Positions 1 through 9,417 of a stretch of DNA of 64,000 nt are shown here, piece after piece. Location of the stretch: the NCBI GenBank assembly GCA_963748405.1, contig CAVVIT010000004.1, positions 1 to 64,000 on the forward strand, written 5' to 3'. The first letter of the stretch is position 1. Each line of letters starts with the position of its first letter. Origin of the DNA: Fen-1273 sp963748405 (GTDB lineage Bacteria; Bacteroidota; Ignavibacteria; UBA10030; UBA6906). A program made the position numbers and the translations under genes. The notes below the pieces were generated by a model. The model searched no databases. It worked only from the letters and a program-made list of their open reading frames with translations, and was not told the DNA's origin.

Positions 1-459
1 TAGCGGTCCTCAACGATCTGGGGGGGAATTAACTGACTGCGATCAGCCAGTTATGGAGTCCATTCGGAAATGTGCGAGGCCTGAGGTTATGGAAAAGTCC
101 ATAAAGCAATTGAAAAACAGGCGGACGACGAAATGCACCATGCCGAACGGCTCATACAGCGCATTCTGTTTCTGGAGGGACCTCCCGTTGTTTCAAAGCT
201 CAAGGCGATCCGGATTGGCAAAAACGTAGAAGAGATAATAGGGACAGATCAGGACTCTGAGCAGGGAGCGGTAGAGGCTTACAATTCCGCGATCAGCCTG
301 TGGGTAGAATTAAATGTCCAGGCCACGGCTGACCTGCTGACGACCATCCTGAAGATGGAGGAAGGACATGTCGACCGGGCGGAAAAGCAGCGGGCCCAGA
401 TAAAGCAGATGGGTGTGCAGAATTACCTTGCAAATCGGGTCCCAGGCAATTCCGAATAA
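1..459 (+). pseudogene. bfr: Bacterioferritin remnant, frameshifted and with an in-frame stop
   Basis: Bacterioferritin is a 24-subunit iron-storage ferritin of about 155 aa. From 133 the reading frame is intact and gives 108 aa that resemble the family's C-terminal two thirds (HHAERLIQRILFLEG; KQMGVQNYL near the end). Upstream homology continues but is broken. The third frame reads VLNDLGGELT, a second frame reads AISQL, and the first frame reads VHSEMCEA, then TGA where the family has Trp, then GYGKVHKAIEKQADDEM. The N-terminal part of the four-helix ferroxidase domain is therefore damaged by two frame changes and one nonsense change. The gene also runs off the left window edge. Expression of the 108-aa tail from ATG 133 is possible but could not form a normal ferritin. 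Confidence 0.75.
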
Positions 460-522
460 TGGGTCTCCGCATAGCCGGCCGCAACGGGCTCATGGTGTAC
501 GAATTACGCATAAAGGGGCCAG

Positions 523-843
523 ATGAAAATCGCATATATGTGCTTCGTCTCTAATGGGTTTGACGACCACTTCTTGGCATTGGTCTGTTCCAGTTTGAAC
601 GTGAGAGAGTTCCTTCCGAATGTTGTCAAAGAGTATTGGAAGTCTTCCTCCTGGCTGACGGATGCGGTTGGTCCGTATGTTCTTGCTGTGAATCTTGATA
701 CGCTCCAGGTGAAGCCACTCGGACTGTTTAAGCTGGAGAAAGACGGGAAACTCTATTCTCAGATAGGACGAGGCCAACGTAGCGGGAAGCCGGAAAGTCC
801 TGACGACCTTCGGGAAAAGGCTGAAAAGATATTGAGTGAATAG
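523..843 (+). CDS. Hypothetical protein, 106 aa
   Basis: I do not recognise this protein. The ATG at 523 is preceded by an AAAGGGG ribosome-binding site with about 6-nt spacing, and the frame has a balanced composition, so a real gene is plausible. The product is soluble, with no signal peptide or membrane segment. It has an N-terminal hydrophobic/aromatic stretch (MKIAYMCFVSNGFDDHFLAL) and a charged C-terminus (DDLREKAEKILSE) that looks helical. It stands alone between two pseudogenes in a decaying region, so it could itself be a fragment. Confidence 0.45.
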   Translation: MKIAYMCFVSNGFDDHFLALVCSSLNVREFLPNVVKEYWKSSSWLTDAVGPYVLAVNLDTLQVKPLGLFKLEKDGKLYSQIGRGQRSGKPESPDDLREKAEKILSE

Positions 844-1047
844 CTCTAATCTTCACAGTATCAAAGACCCTCAGACAAGAAGATACTTGCTGAATCTGCA
901 AATGACGGAAAGTTTCGGCAGGATTGTCTGTTCGGAGAATCGTCCGTACCAGTTGTGACAACCCGGTACGTTGGAATGACCCTCGAGGAAGATGCTCGCA
1001 CAACCATCTCCTTCTCCGTAATGGTGGATCGCCTCACGCTAACTAAC

Positions 1048-1650
1048 CTACATCGCGACAGAGCCAGATCCCACACGTCGCATCCGCACAGAAATCAGCC
1101 CGGTGACCACCCGGCCCAATAATGGCGGCATTCCCCATTTGTTCAGATGCCCGCTCGATAACAGATAACCCGCCCGCCTGCTAGTAAATGTCAGATTCTC
1201 CAAGGAGAACAGGAGTAGCAAGAGGCCCCGATGCGAGCTGCAAGCTATCCGCCTTCGCCTTTGAGACCCTGACCGTCCCGCCGTAATATCCCGAAACCCA
1301 AAGTCCGATGGATCCACCGTAGAACTGAATACCTCCGGTTGCGACAAGATTGTTCGCGCTTGCGTTACGCCCCTCAAATCGGCCCTCCCGTATCAGAGAG
1401 CCATGTTGAAATCCTGCAAAATTAAGACCGTTCATGATACCCAGGCTATAGTGAAGTAGATGCGCGTCCAAACTTGCGTAGAACCCGACTCCCAACTCGC
1501 GCAAGGTTCATGGGATCACAAGCGTTTCCACAACCGTGCGCCCATTTTCGTTGAAGTTCGGGGGGGAGTGATTTTCATTCATAATGCCGAGGTGCGGCAG
1601 AAAGAGACCGGCGAGCAAGCAATGGTAAGAATCGAAGTCAAACTGTAAAG
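1048..1650 (-). pseudogene. Outer-membrane porin remnant
   Basis: Read on the minus strand, a degenerate beta-barrel protein can be followed from about 1647 downwards. It reads LAGLFLPHLGIMNENHSPP and VVETLVIP, then a TGA stop, then TLRELGVGFYASLDAHLLHY and LNFAGFQHGSLIREGRFEGR. The motif order (NENHxPP, IP-x-x-x-RELGVG, NGLN-AGF, GREGRxAS) resembles a putative porin family common in FCB genomes. The frame stops at 1181 (TAG), and coding-like sequence (AGYLLSSGHLNKWGMPP) continues in another frame to about 1048. One in-frame stop, one later frame change and no signal peptide indicate a dead gene. The family assignment is from memory of the motif pattern. Confidence 0.5.
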
Positions 1651-2548
1651 GTGATCTTCAACCACCAGCACTTATTGTCTCTTACCTTGGATCTTTGCAT
1701 TCATCGCGGTGAACTTCGCGCTCCCCAACGACAAACAGACTATCTACTTTTGATGGTATCTCAAATGTCATTACCCTCCCTATGAAGATTTTGTTATTGA
1801 ATACACAAATTGACGAAAACATATTTTAATCCGGTGTGGTGGAGCCCATTTGCATCCGAAGAATTCCGGGCTTTCGTTGGTTCTCATCCGACAACCCATG
1901 TGTGGTTCACAACGCATAGACGTAGTTGCTCCCGGTTGATGAAAGGGGAGCCGCCGGTTTCAACCTTCATTCACTCGTCGACAGAATAAGGAGGCTGTTC
2001 AACTGAACTGAGAAGTGCAGTCCACGGCCTGGCCTCACGACCGCGAGACGTTGGATGTTGCAAGGGAAAGACGCTGTGTGACCTATTAGATGGACAGGTG
2101 TCCACTTTGGGCTACAAGCCGAGAGTGTTTCTTCTCCTTTTTTCAGATGACGGGTCTCGAATTCCCGTGATCAGGAAGAGACCCTGCGGCTCGATGGTGC
2201 CCGATCCGAGCGCATTTTGGTCGGGTCCCTGATATATGGGCATGAGATCTTGCCTGGCTGAACGCCCAGTGACAAGGATCACAAGCACTCTCACTAGGTG
2301 GCACTAGAGTTGACCTTGATTCGTGAGTGATCATTGTTCATGGTTTAGCAAGGGAGGGATCAATGTCACCGCACGTGGAGTATTGGGGTATCCTCTTGCC
2401 GGACGAAGAGCTTCCTTGTGCTCCGGAGACCAAGTCTCCGATAGATGGCGCTAAGACCGCCGGCACTCGAGAAAGCCGACTCTCCAACCGGCCTATAGAA
2501 TGTTCCGGGGAAGAAACAGATTTCGCTCTGAAGCCGTTCGAGTAGGCT
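1651..2548. other. Gene-poor stretch, nothing identified
   Basis: No reading frame here has a convincing start, ribosome-binding site or recognisable protein. The short open frames on either strand lack family motifs. The segment is probably decayed DNA continuous with the flanking pseudogenes. Confidence 0.5.
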
Positions 2549-2722
2549 ATGTCAGACACATTATTTGAATTATACAGGACCCGGGTTCTCAAGATCATTC
2601 TTGAGATTGACCGGAAGGCAAATCTCGCATTATTCGGGGACACGCTGATCAGGCACTACCTCGATGCGGGCTATAGCGAGAAAAGTGCGGCGACCGCAAT
2701 CATTGAAGTTGTGTCAGGATAG
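2549..2722 (+). CDS. Possible small protein, 57 aa
   Basis: ATG 2549 to TAG 2720-2722 encodes 57 aa beginning MSDTLFELYRTRVLKIILEI and ending AATAIIEVVSG. It has a helical, amphipathic pattern and a composition typical of a real protein rather than of random sequence. No clear Shine-Dalgarno sequence precedes it, and I recognise no family. It could be a fragment of a longer decayed gene. Confidence 0.3.
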   Translation: MSDTLFELYRTRVLKIILEIDRKANLALFGDTLIRHYLDAGYSEKSAATAIIEVVSG

Positions 2723-3158
2723 GGCAATGTCTGAATGTTCTTGTGCTGGTGACCTTCCGACCCGCCAAACACAAGATAGGCTCAAGCTTTCTGCGGGATT
2801 TGGGTGTCAGAGTGCGGGAGTTCCCCTCCCCCTGCGGTTCATCGGCAAGGGCTGCATGCAACAAATGGGGCGCAATGAACTCAGTTTTGGCGAAGAAAGG
2901 TGGTTTCGATAGGATTACGTCCCTGTACAGAATTGCTGGCATAAGGATTGCGGCAAATCCCTCGATTTAGTGCGACCAGACAAGCAAATTCTAGCTTCCC
3001 ATGAGAAGAGAGTCCGCGAGCAACTCACTTAGTTTCTGCCTTCTCTGGTCTTGTCCGGGCAATCTGCGCGCAGGGCAGCATTCTTGTAAATGTGTCTTTT
3101 CACTTGAAACCACCATCACAGTCTAAATCCCATATCAATCACTTTCTGTGGGGGAAGT
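2723..3158. other. Intergenic stretch upstream of the T9SS cargo gene
   Basis: No gene recognised. It must contain the promoter of the gene at 3159, but no convincing -35/-10 pair with the 17-bp spacing seen elsewhere in this window could be picked. Confidence 0.4.
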
Positions 3159-5519
3159 ATGTACCGTTCGCGTCTACTTTTTCTCGTGTTGTTGGTCGGG
3201 GGGTCCCTTCTGCTCCCGGGTCTCTCCCGGGCCCAACTGGTCCCGAGTTTCACGTTGAAGGGGCTGGTGACTGAGAAACAGGTCGTCGAGCTGACCTGGA
3301 CTCAGCCGCTGGATACCCTGAAGCACACGTATACGGTGTGGCGGGGAGTTCTCACCTCGCCGGCGAACGTCGATACAACGGTTGCGCTGACGCAGATCAG
3401 GTCGACGACCGACACGACGGTGAATGACACGCCTCATATCAGCGCGGTCACGTACTTTTTGTACGTTGTGAAGACAACGAACGCCGGGTCGCAGACAATC
3501 CGGAGTTCCTACGCGGTGGTCGGGGTCAAGCCGCCCGCTGATCAGGTGGAGATCACCTCAGTTCCCCCGACCCGGGGACGTGTGGGGATTCTCTACACCT
3601 ATCAGGTGACGGCCGTCTCGAACGACAGCACAGCGAAGTTCAAATACAAACTCCTCCTCGCCCCCGGCAACATGACCATCGACAGCGCCACCGGGCTGGT
3701 GCAGTGGACGCCGGCGACGCGTGGCTACAAGGATGTCAGTCTCGATGTGATCTCCTCAAAGGGGGGGAGGACGCTGCAGAACTTCTCGGTGAGCGTCGGT
3801 GCGGGGAACGGAGAAGTGACAGGGGTGGTGCGCGACAGTGCCACCGGCAAGATCGTGAAATACGTGTTCATCCGGATGTACGAGACCGATGTGAACTTCC
3901 ATCTCGGGTATTTCGCGACAACCGATTCCACGGGCACATACAAGATCAAGAATGTCGACCCGGGGAGCTACTTCATCCACGCGTATCCGTTCAACCCGAA
4001 CCTTCTGCCGGATTGGTACAATGGCGCCCGGTTCCGGTTTGGGGCCACGGAGGTCACCGTCGCAGACTCACCCGCGATAGAGACTGTGAATTTTACACTC
4101 CTGACGGATTCGGTCCATCTTCCCATCTACCGGGCGCAGGGCACCGTCACCGATACGCTCGGGAAAGCCCTGCAGGGGGCACTCATCGTCTGGGCACGGG
4201 CCGAATTCGGTCTGAACGGTTCCGTGTTTGACAAGAGCGATTCCACGCACAGCGAGGACTCGCGCGAAGCCTTCGATCCGAACAATCCCCTGCCGGGCTC
4301 GGACTTCAATATGGACGACGCTTCGCGGTGGGTCTACCGGGCGTTTACCGATTCACTGGGAAAATTCTCCCTCCGGATCCCGAAGGGTTTCTACATCGTG
4401 CGTGCGTCAAAAAATGGATATCACAGGCTGTTCTATAACAACGAAACGAATATCCTCCAGTCCGATATTATCGCGCTCCGGAGCGATACCACCGGAATAA
4501 ACTTCGCCCTGACACCCCGCCCGACGGTTTCCGTCGGGGAGATCAGCGGCATGGTCTCCGACACGGTCTCCGACAGAGGCATTTCGGCCCGGGTGATCGC
4601 GTACCGGGAATGGTGGACGGCACATGATCCGGTTCCATATCACAGGCACTACATCAGCGATACGGATTCGCTCGGCAATTACGACCTGACGGATCTCCCC
4701 CCCGGTACCTACCGGGTTCTCGCTATGCCTCTGGGCCAGTACGTCCCGTCGTGGTACACGGCTTCCGGGAATCTCACCGTGCACTGGAGGCAGGCAACGA
4801 AAATCATCATAAACGGTAATGACGTGGCAAATGCGGACATCAACGTCAGGCCTCTGCTCCGCTCCAATGCCGGCTATACGTCGATCACCGGGACGGTCAC
4901 CTCAAGCGTGTTGCCGGGTGCGCCCGCTGGGCTTGGAAAGACCGGCGGGGTTGGCTACCCCGTTCCGGGTGGGCTCGTCTATGCCTCTGACGCGTCCGGC
5001 AATATTGCAGGGTTTGGTCTGACGGATGCCACGGGGGCCTACACGATCGGCGGACTGGCCCCGGGATCGTATTCGATCACCATGGACAGCCACGACTATC
5101 TGAGCGCCTCGGCGACCGGGGCGGCGCCAACATACGATCTGGTCGGCAACGCCATCCCCGTGACGCTGAACATCAACACGACGGCGGATATCACCGGCGT
5201 CCAGGAACCTGTGCCGGGTTCTGTCCCGGTGGCATATTCCCTTGACCAGAACTACCCCAATCCGTTCAACCCGTCGACGCAGATCAGATTCTCGCTGCCG
5301 GTGGCAAGCGGAGTGCACCTTGTCGTGTACAATGTCCTCGGTCAGGAAATTGCCACGCTGATGAACGGTGTCGTGCCGGCGGGACAGACCGTCGTGGTCT
5401 GGGATGGAAGAAACGGCGCCGGTGCACCGGTCGCCAGCGGTGTCTACTTCTATCGCCTTCAGGCGAATAGCGGGGCTGCAAGCTTTAGTAGTGTAAAGAA
5501 GATGTTGCTCCTGAGGTGA
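3159..5519 (+). CDS. Secreted T9SS cargo protein with carboxypeptidase-regulatory-like domains
   Basis: The 786-aa protein has a Sec signal peptide (YRSRLLFLVLLVGG, cleavage probably after SRA-Q). It then has an FnIII/Ig-like region, a putative Ig/cadherin-like domain (about 130-215, ending with SVSVGAGNGEV) and four carboxypeptidase-regulatory-like beta domains at roughly 215-300, 320-440, 450-560 and 570-670. The last ~85 residues are a type A T9SS sorting domain: LDQNYPNPFNPSTQIRFSLP, then the GQEIATL and ASGVYFYRL signatures and the KKMLLLR end. It should be exported by Sec, pass through the SprA channel and be processed by PorU, both encoded in this window. A GGGGAAG ribosome-binding site lies close before ATG 3159. 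The stop codon TGA lies inside the 5' end of the adjacent group II intron. The role is probably structural or adhesive; no catalytic domain is visible. Confidence 0.85.
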   Translation: MYRSRLLFLVLLVGGSLLLPGLSRAQLVPSFTLKGLVTEKQVVELTWTQPLDTLKHTYTVWRGVLTSPANVDTTVALTQIRSTTDTTVNDTPHISAVTYFLYVVKTTNAGSQTIRSSYAVVGVKPPADQVEITSVPPTRGRVGILYTYQVTAVSNDSTAKFKYKLLLAPGNMTIDSATGLVQWTPATRGYKDVSLDVISSKGGRTLQNFSVSVGAGNGEVTGVVRDSATGKIVKYVFIRMYETDVNFHLGYFATTDSTGTYKIKNVDPGSYFIHAYPFNPNLLPDWYNGARFRFGATEVTVADSPAIETVNFTLLTDSVHLPIYRAQGTVTDTLGKALQGALIVWARAEFGLNGSVFDKSDSTHSEDSREAFDPNNPLPGSDFNMDDASRWVYRAFTDSLGKFSLRIPKGFYIVRASKNGYHRLFYNNETNILQSDIIALRSDTTGINFALTPRPTVSVGEISGMVSDTVSDRGISARVIAYREWWTAHDPVPYHRHYISDTDSLGNYDLTDLPPGTYRVLAMPLGQYVPSWYTASGNLTVHWRQATKIIINGNDVANADINVRPLLRSNAGYTSITGTVTSSVLPGAPAGLGKTGGVGYPVPGGLVYASDASGNIAGFGLTDATGAYTIGGLAPGSYSITMDSHDYLSASATGAAPTYDLVGNAIPVTLNINTTADITGVQEPVPGSVPVAYSLDQNYPNPFNPSTQIRFSLPVASGVHLVVYNVLGQEIATLMNGVVPAGQTVVVWDGRNGAGAPVASGVYFYRLQANSGAASFSSVKKMLLLR

Positions 5520-7511
5520 GCGCCAAGGTAAACTGTTCCTGATCTTGTTGGGTGAGGAGCGAGGGCGCTCTGCTCCAAGTCCCAACCGTGGCGAGACTCT
5601 GGAAGCCACGTAGCGAGGAGTCGGTATGAAGTTGGAAACGGCTTCATGCTAAGCGACTCGACAACGTAACCTGAAAGGGTGCAACGCAAACGACCAGGTC
5701 GTAACATTGAGTGAACGCATGGGTAGCCTCGTAAAGAGTGCTGAGGTGGACGAGCCCCTATCTTATGGGCGAAGTCAGGACTGCGCACCGAGAGCAGAGA
5801 GAACACGGTGAAGCGGCACCTCCGGGGTATTAGCGACGACACGGTTGGAAAGAACAGGAATGGGACTTGGGAAACCCTCGCTGGCCCTGAAAGACCCGAC
5901 ACGCCACTCGGGGATCAGGAGAAGAGCCCTCCTATAAGGAAACGAAAGGGAGGGAAGCCGGCAGGGTGGCGGATGGAGTCGTAGTACCGATGAAGCCCCG
6001 GAAATCGGGGTGGAGGGAAGGGCTCCTGCTGAAGGTAGACTTCTGAAGAGACGAAGGAGCGTGTATTGCGCGAGCTACCACACACAGATTGGCTCCAGGA
6101 GTTTCAGAGGAAGTTGCAGGCGAAGGCAACAGCCGAGCCGAAGTATAGATTCTACAGTCTGTACGACAAGACCTGTCGTGCAGATGTGTTGGCGGAGGCA
6201 TATCGCAAAGCCAAAGCCAATGGTGGAACATGCGGGGTCGATGGAGTGACCTTCAAGGATGTGGAAAAGGAAGGGATCGACGTCTACCTCGCTGGGCTTC
6301 AGCTCGAGATGAAGGAACGGCGCTATGTGCCGAAGCCGGTACGGCGGGTATATATCCCGAAACCGAATGGGAAGCAGCGCCCTCTGGGCATACCGACCAT
6401 CCGCGACCGAATAGTGCAGACAGCCTTCTTGCTAATCCTGGAACCGATCTTTGAGGCGGATTTTGCCGACTCAAGTTACGGGTTCAGACCGGAGAAGAGT
6501 GCACACGATGCGGTCCGGGAAATAGCCAAGTTCCTCAACTGGGGATGTATCGAGGTGTATGATGTCGATCTGGAGAAGTACTTCGACACGGTCGATCACA
6601 GTAAACTGATGAAGCTCGTCGCGAGGCGTATCTCCGACGGGGAAATCCTACGGGTCATCAAGCTGTGGTTGAGCTCTGGATATGTCGAAGACGGCCAGCA
6701 CCGGCAGAGTACACAGGGAACGCCTCAGGGAGGAGTCATTAGTCCGTTACTGGCGAACATCTACCTGAACCCTGTCGACCAAGCATTCAAGCGGGAAAGG
6801 CTCGGGAACATTGGCAACGGGTCAATCCACTTGGTTCGGTACGCCGACGACATGGTCATTCTGGCACAAAAGAATCTGGAAGCGGGCATTGACCTGCTGA
6901 ACCACTATGTGGAACGGCTGGGTCTCCGTCTGAACGGGGAAAAGACACGACGATTGCGCCTTAGTATCGGCAATAACGTGGACTTCCTTGGCTTCCGGTT
7001 CCAGAATGTCAGGAGCAGGCAGAACGGCGGGCGTCTAATTTTGGTAAGTCCAAGTCTACGAAGTCAGGAGCGGTTCCGGGTGAAGGTACGTTCACTCGTT
7101 CATCACTCAATACCGTTTCGCGTGAAGGAGCAGGTGGCAAATTTAAACCGCTACTTGCGTGGATGGGTTAATTACTTCCGACTTGGGCATGCCTCGGCAA
7201 CGTTCCGTAAACTGGCTCGCTTTGTCAATCTCCGAGTCAGGCATGTCATCTGGCGACGTAAAGGTAGACGCGGCTACGGCTGGGGTAAGCTGACCTCCGA
7301 ACGTATATACGGTCAACTCGGCCTGTTCTACGACTACCACGTTGTCCGGCTGTAGCCAGCGACTGTTAAGCTTCAGGAGCGCCGTATGAGGGCAAACCTC
7401 ACGTACGGTGCGACGAGGGTTCAAAAGGCAATAGAGTGACGGTCTGCTTGAGCGGGACACTCGCCCGAAAGGGGAGAAACGGCCTGAGGACTCACTGGAC
7501 CTATCCACCAC
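5516..7511 (+). mobile_element. Group II intron with its reverse transcriptase
   Basis: A self-splicing retroelement. The 5' end is taken as GTGAGC at 5516, matching the GUGNG rule. About 550 nt of non-coding ribozyme (domains I-IV) precedes the maturase ORF. Domain V is readable at about 7377-7411: GAGC followed by a CCGTATGAGG / CCTCACGTACGG hairpin with a GCAA-type loop. A domain VI-like segment follows. The 3' end should be AY; the best guess is near 7511 (CCTATCCACCAC), but an end at 7514 or about 7532 cannot be excluded. The insertion point is the last codon of the T9SS cargo gene, so the intron supplies that gene's TGA stop. The ribozyme and the ORF both look intact. Confidence 0.8.
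6066..7355 (+). CDS. ltrA: Group II intron reverse transcriptase/maturase
   Basis: The 429-aa intron-encoded protein would bind the intron RNA, assist splicing, and reverse-transcribe the intron during retrohoming. Visible parts are the RT fingers/palm with RRVYIPKPNGKQRPLGIPT, the RT block YGFRPEKSAHDAV, the TPQGGVISPLLANIYL block, and the catalytic YADD at about residues 259-262. The maturase (GIIM) domain follows, with LNRYLRGWVNYFRLG and a conserved YGWGKL end. There is no HNH endonuclease, so integration would depend on nicks made by the host, as in other endonuclease-less lineages. The start is a TTG with AAGGAG upstream; no in-frame ATG lies near the N-terminus. All catalytic motifs are present, so the protein may be active. 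Confidence 0.92.
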   Translation: MRELPHTDWLQEFQRKLQAKATAEPKYRFYSLYDKTCRADVLAEAYRKAKANGGTCGVDGVTFKDVEKEGIDVYLAGLQLEMKERRYVPKPVRRVYIPKPNGKQRPLGIPTIRDRIVQTAFLLILEPIFEADFADSSYGFRPEKSAHDAVREIAKFLNWGCIEVYDVDLEKYFDTVDHSKLMKLVARRISDGEILRVIKLWLSSGYVEDGQHRQSTQGTPQGGVISPLLANIYLNPVDQAFKRERLGNIGNGSIHLVRYADDMVILAQKNLEAGIDLLNHYVERLGLRLNGEKTRRLRLSIGNNVDFLGFRFQNVRSRQNGGRLILVSPSLRSQERFRVKVRSLVHHSIPFRVKEQVANLNRYLRGWVNYFRLGHASATFRKLARFVNLRVRHVIWRRKGRRGYGWGKLTSERIYGQLGLFYDYHVVRL

Positions 7512-7550
7512 TACACTTTTGTCCTACTCTACAGTATGGAAACGGCTGGG

Positions 7551-7762
7551 TGTCAAGTTCTTTGATAAATAAGTCGAGAGGAGAGCGTTCGTCGACGATC
7601 ATCAGACTAGTATTCGCGGGTTCGGCGATTAGGCCTACCGCACCTTCACATGTTCGTCCGGAGCGTTCTCTATCTGAGTTCGCGGGTTAGAACGATGTGT
7701 TCACACCGCACACTTCAAACGAGGATTCTCCTATCGGGGCTCTCCTCTCGACGATATGATAT
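7551..7762 (-). ncRNA. Candidate seekRNA (guide RNA) region of the IS1111 element
   Basis: IS1111-group elements encode a structured guide RNA in the non-coding region between the transposase stop codon and the adjacent inverted repeat. Here that interval is 212 nt, has no ORF, and lies inside the repeat at 7535-7550. The assignment rests on position and family knowledge; I did not derive a secondary structure or guide loops. Confidence 0.35.
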
Positions 7763-8866
7763 TCAGTGTTGTGTCTGGGGCAATGCCATCAAGATGGCCC
7801 AGACGAAGCCACAGAGTTCACGGGCCACGGCAGTGATGGCGACGTGTCGATGCTTTCGCTGATCAAGGCGTAAGTACTTCTTTGTCAGTCGATGTTGTGC
7901 CTTGAGAGCGATGGCGACGATCTCGGGTGGTTGACCCTGTCGGCGACGATTCAAGATGAGGGCGGCGCCGGCATTGTGACGGTTGTTCCAGGCAGCCTCG
8001 ACCAGAAGACGCCTGACATAGATGTTGCCGGCTTTGGTGATAGAGCCCCGATGTTCTCTTGTACCGGAAGAGTGCTCAGAGGGGACGAGCCCGAAGTAGG
8101 CCATGAGTTTACGAGGTGAAGAGAACCGGTAGACGTCATCGACCTCACAGAGAATGGTGAGGGCAGTGAGGATCTTCACACCTCGCAAACAACAGAGGGC
8201 TTCGACCTTAGTCCTGTACTCAGCTGATTGGGCGTAGCGTTCGAGTTCTGTGTCCATGCTGCGAAGCTCGGTCTCCAGATATTCCAGATGTTGGAGCTCC
8301 AGCCCCAGCGTAGTTGCCAGAGGCCCTTGGAGAGTCAGGCGAAGGCGGGCAAGCCACATGCGGTGCTTCTTGGTCCAGGTGGATTTGCCTTCGTGAAAGA
8401 CAAAGCCGTGGTTACGCAGGATGCCTGAGATCCGGTGCATGGTAGCGGTGAGATACTCATGATAGGTCGTACGCAGCCTGAGGAGCCGTCGGAGGGCTTC
8501 ATTTTCTTCGGTCGGAACGTGAACCGGAGTCAGGTGGCCGCTCCGGTAGAGACGGGCAAGCTGGACAGCATCGAGACGATCGGTCTTGCGGTGGTCGCCC
8601 GGCTTGCGGGGAATGAGTGAAGGCGCGATTACGTCGCAGGAGAAGCCATCGCCGGCGAGAACTCGCTGGAGTACGAAGCCTGCACCGGACGCTTCGTAGC
8701 AACTGCGAACAGGTCCGTGACCGGCAAGTCGGCGAAAGAGCCGCCGGATTTTCATGAGGTCGGAGGAGAGTTTGATCACCTCCGGTGTTTCGCTCCCCGG
8801 ACGAAGAATCGCAGCAGTAATTGATTCAGCATGCACATCAAGACCGACGAAGGTGTCAACGGACAT
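7763..8866 (-). CDS. IS110/IS1111-family transposase (DEDD recombinase)
   Basis: The 367-aa enzyme has the N-terminal RuvC-like DEDD domain: VGLDVH (D about 9), CYEASG (E about 58) and TDRLDAVQLARL (two Asp). A coiled-coil centre is followed by the C-terminal Transposase_20 domain (LCCLRGVKILTALTI, YFGLVPSEHSSGTREHRGSI) containing the Ser region, and an AWNNRHNAG motif. It catalyses RNA-guided excision to a circular intermediate and site-specific integration. The length is typical and the gene looks intact. The ATG is followed by SVDTFVGLD, consistent with IS110 N-termini. Transcription runs towards the candidate guide-RNA region. Confidence 0.93.
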   Translation of the reverse strand: MSVDTFVGLDVHAESITAAILRPGSETPEVIKLSSDLMKIRRLFRRLAGHGPVRSCYEASGAGFVLQRVLAGDGFSCDVIAPSLIPRKPGDHRKTDRLDAVQLARLYRSGHLTPVHVPTEENEALRRLLRLRTTYHEYLTATMHRISGILRNHGFVFHEGKSTWTKKHRMWLARLRLTLQGPLATTLGLELQHLEYLETELRSMDTELERYAQSAEYRTKVEALCCLRGVKILTALTILCEVDDVYRFSSPRKLMAYFGLVPSEHSSGTREHRGSITKAGNIYVRRLLVEAAWNNRHNAGAALILNRRRQGQPPEIVAIALKAQHRLTKKYLRLDQRKHRHVAITAVARELCGFVWAILMALPQTQH

Positions 8867-8998
8867 GGCTGGGCTCCTTTCCCCGATGTTAGAGTGGACC
8901 TATCTCACTCATGTAGCTCTGGTTCGCAATATACTGAACCAACCTACGAAGAATGGGTTAGGGCCCAGCCGTTTCTATGTAATCTGACGAAGACGATA

Positions 8999-9031
8999 AG
9001 CCATCCCTGAAGTGTCGGGTCAGGGGTGGCT
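8999..9031 (+). terminator. Hairpin downstream of the IS1111 element
   Basis: The arms AGCCATCCCTGA (8999-9010) and TCAGGGGTGGCT (9020-9031) pair over 12 bp with one G-T wobble and a 9-nt loop. No T-run follows. It may be the original 3' hairpin of the T9SS cargo gene, pushed away by the intron and IS insertions. Confidence 0.45.
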
Positions 9032-9100
9032 GCTCCAAAGGCTCGCGACCGCAACAGGAGTCTGGAGTCGCGTAAGAAGACGCATCACACAGTGTAAAAT

Positions 9101-9137
9101 CGAGAGCCTGCTCCGAAAGGGTCGGGCTCTCGTTTTT
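9101..9137 (+). terminator. Rho-independent terminator
   Basis: CGAGAGCC (9101-9108) pairs with GGCTCTCG (9125-9132) and is followed directly by TTTTT. This is a classic intrinsic terminator for rightward transcription. Before the insertions it would have lain close to the end of the cargo gene at 3159. From 9138 to the next small gene at 9418 nothing else is recognisable. Confidence 0.75.
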
Positions 9138-9417
9138 CGCTAGTGCTTCAGAAATCTCGAGACGCGTATCGGAAACCTTTGATGAAGCTCAGGACAGGTC
9201 AGTGCCGGAATACCTACCGTTGATTCATTCCCGGAAACGGGAAACATTGAGTTCGTGTGTTCAAAATGAGAAGAGGAGATCTTCCAACCGCACAATATTC
9301 TATTGATTGGCCCGTTATTGGCGGGTCAGAGTGACTGGTGAGAGATGGCACAGCTATTGATCCTTGCTCATATCTACCACGGGGGGAAAGTACAGGCGAA
9401 ATACAACTGAGGATGCC

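Larger units (their letters stand above)
7535..8979 (-). mobile_element. IS110-family element, IS1111 subgroup
   Basis: A DEDD transposase gene is flanked by subterminal inverted repeats, TATGGAAACGGCTGGG at 7535-7550 and its near complement CCCAGCCGTTTCTATG at 8964-8979 (14 of 16 match). Subterminal repeats distinguish the IS1111 subgroup from other IS110 elements. The true ends lie a few bases outside these repeats. No target duplication is expected or seen. The longer non-coding segment (about 210 bp) lies downstream of the transposase, as in IS1111 elements. The element sits next to the 3' end of the group II intron. Confidence 0.8.

Noticed and set aside
861..1119. A plus-strand open frame containing KKILAESANDGKFRQDC and VGMTLEEDARTT
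   Set aside because: It looks partly protein-like but has no start codon or ribosome-binding site and overlaps the porin remnant. It may be a decayed fragment, too weak to list.
1460..1648. A 62-codon plus-strand frame
   Set aside because: It lies opposite the better supported porin remnant and has no recognisable motif.
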